Source of the DNA: Acidobacteriota bacterium
GTDB lineage: Bacteria; Acidobacteriota; Terriglobia; Terriglobales; Acidobacteriaceae
Direction of reading: 5' to 3'
DNA length: 13,582 nt
NCBI GenBank assembly: GCA_021780415.1
Contig: JAJXYW010000226.1
Span: 1-13,582 of the forward strand
In this document: piece after piece, positions 1-7,508 of the stretch
How the letters are laid out: the number at the start of each line of letters is the position of its first letter
Position numbering within the stretch: the first letter of the stretch is position 1
Translations under genes and position numbers: made by a program
The notes under the pieces: model-generated
What the model was told of the DNA's origin: nothing
What the model saw: the letters and a program-made list of their open reading frames with translations, nothing else
Databases searched by the model: none

Positions 1-795
<795 letters not shown>

Positions 796-899
796 CGCAG
801 GTAGCTACCTTGATCACGTAGCCAGTAGATGATGGAGTAAACCGCCACTGACACAAGCGCTGCGAGGCCTTATGGTGTTACTAATCAGGAGATCGTAAC

Positions 900-1208
900 G
901 TGTCTACTTCACCGGAATTATCAGCCGCGTATCCGATTTGGTGCATGGGCCTTGGAGCTGGCATCCTTTGTTCAATAGCCTCACTTATGGGAGTGAAAGG
1001 GGAATGGGCCTCCATCGGTTTTGCGTTCGCAGGAGCAATTGCAGGGATCGTTGTAGGAGCTATGGCAGAGGAGCTTTTGAAGAAAATCAGCTTCTTATCC
1101 CGCAAGATTGGATCATCTCGCGAAGCTTCCACAATTTTCGATCTGATTTCCCTAGTTTTGTTTTTTGTCTGCTTTTTCATCATTGTTGCAACGCACCACT
1201 ACGACTGA
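900..1208 (+). CDS. small hypothetical membrane protein, three predicted helices
   Basis: A 102-residue protein starting at GTG, with AGGAG at 887-891 placed 8 bases upstream, which decides the start. Three hydrophobic segments are visible: about residues 12-31, 36-56 (rich in Gly/Ala, with small-residue spacing typical of packed helices) and 79-98 (Phe/Ile/Val-rich), separated by a charged loop (residues 57-78, many Lys/Arg/Ser). It ends in His-His-Tyr-Asp. I do not recognise the family. Its base composition is visibly more AT-rich and its codons less C-ending than all neighbours, which suggests recent acquisition or a lowly expressed gene under weak codon selection. It stands alone, 104 bases after the permease, and a hairpin follows its stop. 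Gene reality rests on the ribosome site and the clean membrane pattern; function is unknown. Confidence 0.72.
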   Translation: MSTSPELSAAYPIWCMGLGAGILCSIASLMGVKGEWASIGFAFAGAIAGIVVGAMAEELLKKISFLSRKIGSSREASTIFDLISLVLFFVCFFIIVATHHYD

Positions 1209-1211
1209 ACT

Positions 1212-1245
1212 CAGCCGTGACTGAGAGTCGCGATTGTCACGACTG
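1212..1245 (+). terminator. imperfect hairpin after the small membrane protein gene
   Basis: CAG-C-CGTGAC (1212-1221) pairs with GTCACG-A-CTG (1236-1245): nine base pairs with one C/A mismatch and a 14-base loop. It begins three bases after the stop codon. No T-run follows, so an intrinsic terminator is only a guess; it may instead be an mRNA-stabilising 3' stem. The octamer ACGACTGA occurs both at the gene's end (1201-1208) and inside the 3' arm (1239-1246). Confidence 0.35.
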
Positions 1246-1334
1246 ATGGCGATAGCGATAAGACTTTGCGTGAAGCGAAGACCTGGTTTATCCAGTTATG
1301 CATGAAGAGGGTGCCCAACTGTCATCGGTGTCCG

Positions 1335-1340
1335 TATACT
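1335..1340 (+). promoter_or_regulatory. candidate -10 box TATACT for the VOC gene
   Basis: TATACT matches the sigma-70 type -10 consensus at five of six positions and lies 32 bases before the chosen ATG at 1373. No convincing -35 hexamer is seen 16-18 bases upstream. The same hexamer precedes hemL and the MerR gene in this window, which raises its credibility slightly. Confidence 0.35.
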
Positions 1341-1372
1341 ATCGTCGCAAGACAACCACGACGCCTAAACCT

Positions 1373-2296
1373 ATGAAAATCTTCTCCCGCCATCATCTCC
1401 TATTCACCGCGTCCCTCATCCTCGCCGCCACCTTCGCGACAGCGCAGCAACGCCCACCCATCACGGGCATCTCCCACATGTGCGTCTACGCCCACGACCT
1501 CTCCGCCTCCGACAACTTCTACGCCCACATCCTCGGAGCCACCAAAGCCCCCGACCCGCAGGACGCCGCCGGCACGCTCTACTACTTCAGCCCCACGCAG
1601 TTCGTCGAGGTCCTTCCCCTCCCCGCCGACCACACCCTCAGCCGCATGGCCTGCGTAGCCTACACCACCACCAACGCCGCCTCCCTCCGCAACTATCTCA
1701 CCGCGCACCACGTCGTTCACCTCTCCGACCTCCACACCTCCACCGACGGCAGCCACTGGTTCGACACCGACGATCCCGAAGGCAACAAGGTCCAGTTCTT
1801 CCAGCCCGGCCACTCCGTCGCCATCACGACCCACCCCATCAGCGACCACATCATCCACATGGGATACCTCGTCCACAGCCGCGCCGATGAAGATCATTTC
1901 TACCGCGACCTCCTCGGCTTCCGCCCCTACTGGTTCGGAGCCATGAATCCCGACGCCACCGACTGGATCTCGCAACAAGTCCCCAACGGCCACGACTGGA
2001 TCGAGTACATGATGGTCGGCCCCGGCTCCACCACGCCCACCGAAAACCTCAGCACCCAGCATCTCGGCGTCCTCAACCACTTCTCCCTCGGCGTACCCAA
2101 CATGGAGCAGGCGATCACCACGCTCTACCAGCAGGACCGTCTCCCGCCGCGCCACGACGGCCCGCAGATGGGTCGCGACGGCAAGTGGCAAGCCAACCTC
2201 TACGACCCCGACGGAACCCGCGTCGAGCTCATGGAGTTTCAGCCCGTGACCAAACCCTGCTGCTCCAACTTCACCGCCTCCAGCCCCACCCACTAA
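1373..2296 (+). CDS. secreted VOC (glyoxalase/dioxygenase-fold) family protein
   Basis: A 307-residue protein with an N-terminal Sec-type signal peptide: basic MKIFSRHH, hydrophobic core to about residue 20, and an ATA cleavage site before Gln25. The ATG at 1373 is chosen because it puts this signal peptide at the N-terminus; the frame stays open to 1298 but the extra 25 residues would bury it. Two VOC modules follow. The first (about 30-146) keeps His35 and Glu79, but the other two expected metal-ligand positions are not His/Glu (Gln141 in the last strand). The second (about 158-291) keeps a full candidate set: His162, Glu211, His236 and Glu285. VOC enzymes include glyoxalases, extradiol dioxygenases and epimerases; the substrate cannot be told. 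Two cysteines (296, 297) sit near the C-terminus. It is convergent with hemL, and no ribosome site is obvious. Confidence 0.85.
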   Translation: MKIFSRHHLLFTASLILAATFATAQQRPPITGISHMCVYAHDLSASDNFYAHILGATKAPDPQDAAGTLYYFSPTQFVEVLPLPADHTLSRMACVAYTTTNAASLRNYLTAHHVVHLSDLHTSTDGSHWFDTDDPEGNKVQFFQPGHSVAITTHPISDHIIHMGYLVHSRADEDHFYRDLLGFRPYWFGAMNPDATDWISQQVPNGHDWIEYMMVGPGSTTPTENLSTQHLGVLNHFSLGVPNMEQAITTLYQQDRLPPRHDGPQMGRDGKWQANLYDPDGTRVELMEFQPVTKPCCSNFTASSPTH

Positions 2297-2345
2297 CCCC
2301 GAAGTCTGATCGCCAAACGGATGCCTCTGGTCGTATTCGAGGCCT

Positions 2346-3659
2346 CTAGCTGACAACCGCCTTCAGCGCCTCACGCGCAGCCGTCAGCACCAACTCCACC
2401 TCAGGCTCTCCATGCACCGCGCTCACAAACGCGGCCTCATACTGGCTTGGCGGCAGCCACACGCCATGCTCCAGCATGGCCCGATGAAACCGTGCAAACG
2501 CCTCCGTATCCGAGGTCGCAGCCGAAGCAAAGTCTGTCACCTTCTCCGGCGTAAAGAACCACGTAAACATGCTGCCCACGCGGTTGGTCGTCAACGCAAC
2601 CCCCTGCTCGGCGGCCAGCTTCGCCACCCCGTTTGCGATCGCCGCCGTGGTCTTCTCCAGCTTCGGATAAATCTCCGACCGGCCCTCCAGCAGCGCAGTC
2701 AGCGTCGCAATCCCAGCGGCCATCGCCAGCGGATTCCCACTCAGCGTCCCCGCCTGGTACACCGGCCCCAGTGGCGCAAGGCAGTCCATAATCTCCGCGC
2801 GTCCGCCAAACACTCCCACCGGCAACCCTCCGCCGACAATCTTTCCCAGCGTCGTCAGGTCCGGAAGCCCGCCCAACTCACTCGCAAACAACTCCTGCGC
2901 CCCACCCGCAGCCAGTCGAAATCCGACCATCACCTCATCGAAGATCAACAGCGCCCCATGCTTCCGCGTCACCGCCCGCAGCCCCGCCAGATATCCAGGG
3001 TTCGGCAGAATCGTCCCCGCATTGCCCACCACCGGCTCCAGAATCACGCACGCAATCTGCTCTGGATACGCATCGAACGCCGCTTCCACCGCGGCCAGAT
3101 CGTTATACGGCAGCGCCAGCGTGTGCATCACCGTCTCCGCCGGCACACCCGCCGATCCCGGAATTCCAAACGTCGCCACGCCGCTTCCCGCCTTTACCAG
3201 CAGAGCGTCCGCATGGCCGTGATAGCAGCCCTCAAACTTGATCACAAACGGCCGCCCGGTAAACCCGCGCGCCAGCCGTATCGCCGACATGCAGGCCTCG
3301 GTCCCCGAGCTCACAAACCGCAGCTTCTCAATCGACGGATAGCACCTCTGCACCAACTCCGCCAGATCCGCTTCTGCTGCCGTACTCGCACCGAACGAAG
3401 CACTCTTCCCCGCCGCCTCGCGAATCGCCGCCACCGCCGGAGCGAACGCGTGTCCCAGCAGCATCGGCCCCCACGACCCAAACATATCCACAAACCGATT
3501 ACCGTCCGCGTCGAACAGATAAGCGCCCTCAGCGCTCTCCACAAACGGCGGATGCCCGCCCACAGCGCGGAACGCGCGCACCGGCGAGTCCACGCCCCCC
3601 GGCAAAAATCTCTCAGCGCGCTGCTGCAGCTCCGCCGATCGTGCAAAAGAAAGTGCCAT
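2346..3659 (-). CDS. hemL: glutamate-1-semialdehyde 2,1-aminomutase
   Basis: PLP enzyme converting glutamate-1-semialdehyde to 5-aminolevulinate, the last step of the C5 route to heme and other tetrapyrroles; cytoplasmic. From the ATG at 3659 the protein has 437 residues, normal for the family. Visible motifs: [12 protein letters not shown] near the N-terminus (about 19-30), the phosphate-binding SSGTEA (117-122), the PLP-ring aspartate in [10 protein letters not shown] (Asp241), the Schiff-base lysine in [10 protein letters not shown] (Lys273, the same number as in the Synechococcus enzyme), [16 protein letters not shown] (301-316) and the C-terminal [16 protein letters not shown] at 3665 would add two residues; ATG is preferred because GAG lies five bases upstream and a TATACT box sits just ahead. 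It is transcribed divergently from the purM homologue. No glutamyl-tRNA reductase gene is nearby. Confidence 0.97.
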   Translation of the reverse strand: MALSFARSAELQQRAERFLPGGVDSPVRAFRAVGGHPPFVESAEGAYLFDADGNRFVDMFGSWGPMLLGHAFAPAVAAIREAAGKSASFGASTAAEADLAELVQRCYPSIEKLRFVSSGTEACMSAIRLARGFTGRPFVIKFEGCYHGHADALLVKAGSGVATFGIPGSAGVPAETVMHTLALPYNDLAAVEAAFDAYPEQIACVILEPVVGNAGTILPNPGYLAGLRAVTRKHGALLIFDEVMVGFRLAAGGAQELFASELGGLPDLTTLGKIVGGGLPVGVFGGRAEIMDCLAPLGPVYQAGTLSGNPLAMAAGIATLTALLEGRSEIYPKLEKTTAAIANGVAKLAAEQGVALTTNRVGSMFTWFFTPEKVTDFASAATSDTEAFARFHRAMLEHGVWLPPSQYEAAFVSAVHGEPEVELVLTAAREALKAVVS

Positions 3660-3667
3660 ATCCACTC

Positions 3668-3673
3668 AGTATA
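3668..3673 (-). promoter_or_regulatory. candidate -10 box TATACT for hemL, very short leader
   Basis: On the minus strand TATACT lies 8 bases upstream of the hemL ATG. A usual initiation distance of 6-8 bases would start the transcript at about 3660-3662, essentially at the start codon, so a leaderless or near-leaderless mRNA is inferred. No good -35 match is present 16-18 bases upstream. Confidence 0.4.
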
Positions 3674-3752
3674 GAAGTGACCCGGCAGGCCACTCGAAAA
3701 ATGGCTGATAAACTTTCTCTGCACAGTCATCCATCAAGCAAGGCGGCCTTCA

Positions 3753-4886
3753 TTGGCAAAGTCCATTTCAAAGAACGCAGCGCGGACTCCGCGTGAAAGC
3801 ACGACCGCCTCAGCTCAACCGCTCAGCCACTCCTCCGTGCATCAGGAAGCCCGCGCACCGCGCAGCGACGATCACGCCATCGTCTCCACCGACCGCCACG
3901 TCCTCGCCAACGACCGCATCAAGGGCCTCGCCCGCCGCACCTTCAACAAACAGGTCCTCAGCGAAATCGGTGGCTTCGCCGGCCTCTTCGCACTCGACGC
4001 CACCCGCTACCCGGACCCCGTTCTGGTCGCCTCCACCGACGGCGTCGGCGGCAAGCTCGAGCTCGCCATCCAGCTCGGCCTCCACTCCAGCATCGGCTCC
4101 GACCTCGTCAATCACTGCGTCAACGACGTCGCCGTTCAGGGCGCCACGCCCCTCTTCTTCCTCGACTACTTCGCCGCCGGCTTCCTCGATCCCGACATCG
4201 TCCAGCAGGTCATCAGCGGCCTCGTCGACGCCTGCAAAGCCAACGGCTGCGCCCTTCTCGGTGGCGAAACCGCCGAAACCCCATGGCTCTACGGCCACTC
4301 CGACTACGAGCTCGCCGGCTTCCTCACCGGCGTCGTCAGCCGCCCCCGCCTGCTCACCGGCGAAGCCATCCGCGAAGGCGACTACCTCCTCGGGCTGCCC
4401 TCCAACGGCCTCCACACCACCGGTTATTCGCTGGCCCTCAAGCTCCTGCTCGAAACCGCCGCCTACCGCCCCGAGCAGTACGTCAACGACCTCGGCGACA
4501 AGGTTGGTGCCGCCCTCATGCGCCCGCACCGCAGCTATCTCTCGCCCATCCGCAAACTCATCCAGGCCGAAGTCGCAACAGGATTCTCCCACATCACCGG
4601 CGGCGGCCTCACCGAGAACCTTCCCCGCATCCTTCCCCGCGGCCTCGCCGCTCAAATCGATCTCTCCGCTTGGGACCCGCCGCAGATCTTCACCCACCTG
4701 CAGACCCTCGGAGGCCTCGATCACGACGAGATGTTCCGCACCTTCAACATGGGCATCGGCCTGGTCGCGGTCATCCCCGCAGACCTCCTCAAAAAAGCGC
4801 GCCTCACCCTCACCCGCATGAACGAGCGCTCCATCATCCTCGGCCGCGTGATCCGCAAAGCCACACCCCGCATCACCTATAGCTAA
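3753..4886 (+). CDS. purM: PurM homologue (phosphoribosylformylglycinamidine cyclo-ligase), divergent
   Basis: AIR synthetase closes FGAM to aminoimidazole ribonucleotide with ATP in purine synthesis. The frame starts at TTG 3753 (AAGGCGG lies six bases upstream) and gives 377 residues; a GTG at 3837 is an alternative that removes 28 low-complexity residues. Family motifs run in the expected order: IGGFAGLF (72-79), ASTDGVGGKL (93-102), VNDVAVQGATPLFFLDY (123-139), GGETAE (170-175), GLHTTGYSLA (219-228, with the conserved His221), ITGGGLTENLPRILP (281-295) and EMFRTFNMGIGL (326-337). Oddities: the near-universal AGVDID element is AIVSTD here (42-47), TDGVGTK is TDGVGGK, and GETAEMPG is GETAETPW. 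It has an extra Ser/Thr/Ala-rich N-terminal 40 residues. Family membership is firm; whether it is the housekeeping enzyme or a paralogue is less sure. No other pur gene is adjacent. Confidence 0.9.
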   Translation: MAKSISKNAARTPRESTTASAQPLSHSSVHQEARAPRSDDHAIVSTDRHVLANDRIKGLARRTFNKQVLSEIGGFAGLFALDATRYPDPVLVASTDGVGGKLELAIQLGLHSSIGSDLVNHCVNDVAVQGATPLFFLDYFAAGFLDPDIVQQVISGLVDACKANGCALLGGETAETPWLYGHSDYELAGFLTGVVSRPRLLTGEAIREGDYLLGLPSNGLHTTGYSLALKLLLETAAYRPEQYVNDLGDKVGAALMRPHRSYLSPIRKLIQAEVATGFSHITGGGLTENLPRILPRGLAAQIDLSAWDPPQIFTHLQTLGGLDHDEMFRTFNMGIGLVAVIPADLLKKARLTLTRMNERSIILGRVIRKATPRITYS

Positions 4887-4942
4887 ACAGCCGATCCTGT
4901 TGCTTCACCGACAACCGGACCAGCAGAGCCAGGCCGTCGCGC

Positions 4943-6007
4943 CTACTTCGCCATCCCCGCAAACTGCGTCTTGTACACAATCACCCCGAGGATCAGCACC
5001 AGCGCCTGAAAGTACAGGAACGTCTTCGTGCTCGGCTTCTCCGGCTCATCGTGAGTAAAGCAGCGCCACGCCATTCCCAGGCCCACAATCAGGAAGATCC
5101 ACAGCGTCGACGCGCCAAACACATCCCCATTCGTAATCGACAGCCCGAACAACACCACGCAGGTCGTAGCAATCAACCCCCGCTGCAGCCGCGACAGCGC
5201 AAACGTAGCCTGCGCACCATCCAGCCCCAGCACGGGCAGCAGGTTCAGAAAATTAATCCACGCCCCTACATACACCAGCACCAGAAAGATCGGCGAATGC
5301 GTCGCTACAAAAATTCCGTAGCACCCAAGCGCAGCAATCAGCCCATACAGCGGCCCCGCCAGCGAAATCGAAGCCAGGTCCTCCAGCGATACTCCCTGCG
5401 AGTACCACCGCACATACGCTCCCATCATGGGCAGGAACACCGGCAGATCGGCCTTCAATCCACGCCGCTTCACCGCCACAAAATGGCCCATCTCGTGAAT
5501 GAACAAACAAGCCGTAAATCCCACAGCAAACTTCCATCCAAACAGCGCCCAGTAAATCCCGAAGAACGCCACCAGGCTCAACAGAAACTTCAGCTTGAAC
5601 AACAGAAAAATCGCCGACTTGATCTTCATCAGGAACAGCGCAATCGGTGCAAACGGCCCCAGCCGCTTGGTCCACTTCGCCTTTTTGTCCTGTTCCGCCT
5701 TCAGCCGCGCATCGATCTGCGCAACATGGATCCGCACGCTCTCCGCCTGCGGCGCATCTTCCGGCAGCCACGCCAGCGCCAACCGCCACCGCTCCCGCGC
5801 CTCCGCCCAGCGCTGCTCCTGCTCCAGCTCCTGCGCCGAGTGCGCAATCTCGCTCAGATGCACGCCATACGTCAGCGTCTTGCAATCCGGACACGCCAGC
5901 GTCCCCTCCGGCAGCCAGTGGCTGCACGACGGGCAGTTATGAATCACCTCAGGAGGCGCGGGTTCGGGCGGCAACACTGTTGCATTCGTAGTAGACACAG
6001 CACTCAT
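4943..6007 (-). CDS. zinc-ribbon site-2-protease (M50-like) membrane metallopeptidase
   Basis: A 354-residue protein from the ATG at 6007; an in-frame TTG at 6085 would add 26 Trp/Cys/Arg-rich residues running almost into the divergent gene and is not favoured. Order of parts: a zinc ribbon with two CxxC pairs (Cys25/28 and Cys39/42), a charged helical segment (about 50-115, Glu/Gln/Arg-rich, possibly tetratricopeptide- or coiled-coil-like), then a membrane domain. The protease motif HEMGH is at 171-175 and the third ligand is probably Asp263 in PVLGLDG, as in site-2 proteases. About six hydrophobic segments lie between 118 and 347. Such enzymes cut membrane-anchored substrates, for example anti-sigma factors; no such partner is visible here. 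The zinc ribbon suggests protein or nucleic-acid contact on the cytoplasmic side, which is inference. It is divergent from the flavin oxidoreductase gene, with 83 bases between the starts. Confidence 0.9.
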   Translation of the reverse strand: MSAVSTTNATVLPPEPAPPEVIHNCPSCSHWLPEGTLACPDCKTLTYGVHLSEIAHSAQELEQEQRWAEARERWRLALAWLPEDAPQAESVRIHVAQIDARLKAEQDKKAKWTKRLGPFAPIALFLMKIKSAIFLLFKLKFLLSLVAFFGIYWALFGWKFAVGFTACLFIHEMGHFVAVKRRGLKADLPVFLPMMGAYVRWYSQGVSLEDLASISLAGPLYGLIAALGCYGIFVATHSPIFLVLVYVGAWINFLNLLPVLGLDGAQATFALSRLQRGLIATTCVVLFGLSITNGDVFGASTLWIFLIVGLGMAWRCFTHDEPEKPSTKTFLYFQALVLILGVIVYKTQFAGMAK

Positions 6008-6090
6008 TATTCTATTGGACGCACTCCAACTCCACACGACGCACGCACATCTCCGCGCTTCCTCCGGGCTACAGAGAGCATCCAATCGCC

Positions 6091-7206
6091 ATGTCTACCG
6101 TGCCCGACCATCTCTTCTCGCCGCTCCAGCAGCGCAGCATCACCCTTCCCAACCGCATCGTCGTCTCGCCCATGTGCCAGTACAGCTCGGTTGACGGCTT
6201 CGCCTCCGAGTGGCACCTGGTTCATCTCGGCAGCCGCGCCGTCGGTGGAGCAGGCACGGTCATGACCGAAGCCGCCGCCGTCAGCCCCGAAGGCCGCATC
6301 ACCCCCGGCGACCTCGGCATCTGGTCCGACGCCCACGTCTCCGCGCTCTCCCACATCGCAGCCTTTATCCGCGCCAACGGCAGCGTCCCCGCCATCCAAC
6401 TCGCACACGCCGGCCGCAAGGCCAGCATGACCGCCCCCTGGGTCACCCCCTCTCACACTGCCACTGCCGAGGAAGGAGGCTGGACCAACGTTGTTGCACC
6501 CTCCCCACTCCCCTTCCACGACGAGTACCCCCTCCCCCAGGCCCTCGACCGCTCCGGTATGGAGATCATCCTCGCCGACTTCACCGCCGCCGCCCACCGC
6601 GCCGCCGCCGCCGGCTTCCTCCTCGCCGAAGTCCACGCCGCCCATGGCTATCTCGCCAATGAATTCCTCTCCCCGCTCTCCAACACCCGCACCGACGAGT
6701 ACGGCGGCAGCCTCGCCAACCGCGCCCGCTTCCCCCTCGAAATCATCCGCGCCGTCCGCGCCGCCTTCCCCGCCCATCTCCCCGTCTGGGTCCGCGTCTC
6801 CGCCGTGGACTGGGTCGATGGCGGCTTATCCATCGAAGACTCCGTAGAGTTCGCCCGCCTCATCAAGGCCGAAGGCATCGACCTCCTCGACGTCTCCTCC
6901 GGCGGCAACGATCCCCGCCAGCAGATCCCCCTCGGCCCCGGCTACCAGGTCGCCTTCGCAGACCGCATCCGCCGCGAAACCGGCCTCGCCACCGGCGCCG
7001 TCGGCATGATCACCGACCCCGCCCAGGCCGACCAGATCATCCGCACCGGCCAGGCCGACGTCGTCCTCCTCGCCCGCGAACTCCTCCGCAATCCCTACTG
7101 GCCCCTCCACGCCGCCGACGCACTCCACCACCCCGCCAGTTGGCCCACCCAGTACGAACGCGCCGCCAAAGGCAAAGTCGAGCGCCGCCAACCCCTCAAG
7201 AGCTAG
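6091..7206 (+). CDS. YqjM-like NADH:flavin oxidoreductase (Old Yellow Enzyme family)
   Basis: An FMN-dependent TIM-barrel ene-reductase of 371 residues, cytoplasmic; relatives reduce activated C=C bonds of enones, nitroesters or xenobiotics with NAD(P)H. Motifs visible: VSPMCQYSS (25-33) with Cys29 at the redox-tuning cysteine position that marks the thermophilic-like/YqjM subgroup; HLGSRAVGGAG (45-55); QLAHAGRKAS (103-112), the FMN/substrate loop; the catalytic His182-x-x-His185 and Tyr187 in VHAAHGYLANEFLSP; and the TDEYGGSLANR signature (201-211). The C-terminal phosphate-binding region contains GMITDP and LLARELLRNPYWP, which is typical. No fused iron-sulfur or FAD domain is present, so it is not a 2,4-dienoyl-CoA reductase. 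The ATG is the first codon of a clean start; AGAGAG at about 6073-6078 is a weak, distant ribosome site. The physiological substrate is unknown. Confidence 0.95.
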   Translation: MSTVPDHLFSPLQQRSITLPNRIVVSPMCQYSSVDGFASEWHLVHLGSRAVGGAGTVMTEAAAVSPEGRITPGDLGIWSDAHVSALSHIAAFIRANGSVPAIQLAHAGRKASMTAPWVTPSHTATAEEGGWTNVVAPSPLPFHDEYPLPQALDRSGMEIILADFTAAAHRAAAAGFLLAEVHAAHGYLANEFLSPLSNTRTDEYGGSLANRARFPLEIIRAVRAAFPAHLPVWVRVSAVDWVDGGLSIEDSVEFARLIKAEGIDLLDVSSGGNDPRQQIPLGPGYQVAFADRIRRETGLATGAVGMITDPAQADQIIRTGQADVVLLARELLRNPYWPLHAADALHHPASWPTQYERAAKGKVERRQPLKS

Positions 7207-7211
7207 GGTGT

Positions 7212-7349
7212 CAGTTCTCCGTTGTGATGCTTCAGCCCCCGGCAACACATCGTCATCTCGACCGGAGCCGCACGGCTTCCTGCGCGCACGAGTGGAGAGC
7301 CTCTGTATCTTCGGGCCGCCACCTACTGAGAACCGACAACTGAGAACTG
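7212..7349 (+). repeat. inverted repeat bounding a REP-like intergenic stretch
   Basis: CAGTTCTCCGTTGT (7212-7225) matches the reverse complement of 7336-7349 at 13 of 14 positions. A direct repeat, ACTGAGAAC, occurs at 7325-7333 and 7339-7347 (14-base period). Between the arms lies a compact hairpin (GGAGCC, loop GCAC, GGCTTC; 7264-7279) and the self-complementary TGCGCGCA (7281-7288). The phrase CTCGACCGGAGCC followed by GTGGAGAG resembles a dispersed intergenic element I associate with Acidobacteriaceae genomes; that is recollection, not a search result. It contains no open frame with coding character. Confidence 0.5.
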
Positions 7350-7372
7350 GCAACCATTCACCATCCCCGCCC

Positions 7373-7472
7373 AACCCTTAAAGTAACCCTCGAACCCCCT
7401 ATTAACTAACCAGATACCTGCGTAACCCATGGATGAACCACAGATGGAACCGTGCTAACCACTAGCTGAACT
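7373..7472 (+). repeat. array of AACC boxes upstream of the MerR-type gene
   Basis: AACC occurs on the plus strand at 7373, 7385, 7393, 7408, 7424, 7436, 7448 and 7457 (plus a ninth at 7352), and AACT at 7404 and 7469. The clearest units are 12 bases long and contiguous: 7424-7435 AACCCATGGATG, 7436-7447 AACCACAGATGG, a 9-base unit 7448-7456, and 7457-7468 AACCACTAGCTG. The array ends 12 bases before the TATACT box at 7485. All boxes share one orientation, as in an iteron or multi-site operator. Binding by the adjacent MerR-type protein is inference. Confidence 0.55.
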
Positions 7473-7484
7473 TCTCTGCGATCC

Positions 7485-7490
7485 TATACT
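7485..7490 (+). promoter_or_regulatory. candidate -10 box TATACT for the MerR-type gene
   Basis: TATACT lies 18 bases before the GTG start at 7509, so the transcript would begin near 7497 with a leader of about 12 bases carrying CAGG (7500-7503). The -35 region is occupied by the last AACC/AACT boxes and has no good TTGACA match, as expected for a promoter that needs an activator. Confidence 0.4.
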
Positions 7491-7508
7491 TTAGTACTTC
7501 AGGTATAC

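Noticed and set aside
799..810. Perfect 12-base palindrome AGGTAGCTACCT after the permease gene
   Set aside because: No loop, no promoter elements around it and no second copy in the window; possible protein site but unsupported.
1298..1372. Longer start for the VOC protein
   Set aside because: It would place 25 polar residues before a clear signal peptide and overlaps the TATACT promoter-like box.
2323..2343. Small hairpin between the convergent VOC and hemL genes
   Set aside because: Only five pairs (GCCTC/GAGGC) with an 11-base loop and no T-run; too weak to call a terminator.
3701..3796. ATG-initiated 31-codon reading frame overlapping the purM start
   Set aside because: No ribosome site, no recognisable product and it runs into the purM frame; could be a leader peptide but nothing supports it.
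6008..6085. TTG-initiated extension of the zinc-ribbon protease
   Set aside because: The added residues are Trp/Cys/Arg-rich with no domain character, and the frame fills the divergent promoter region.
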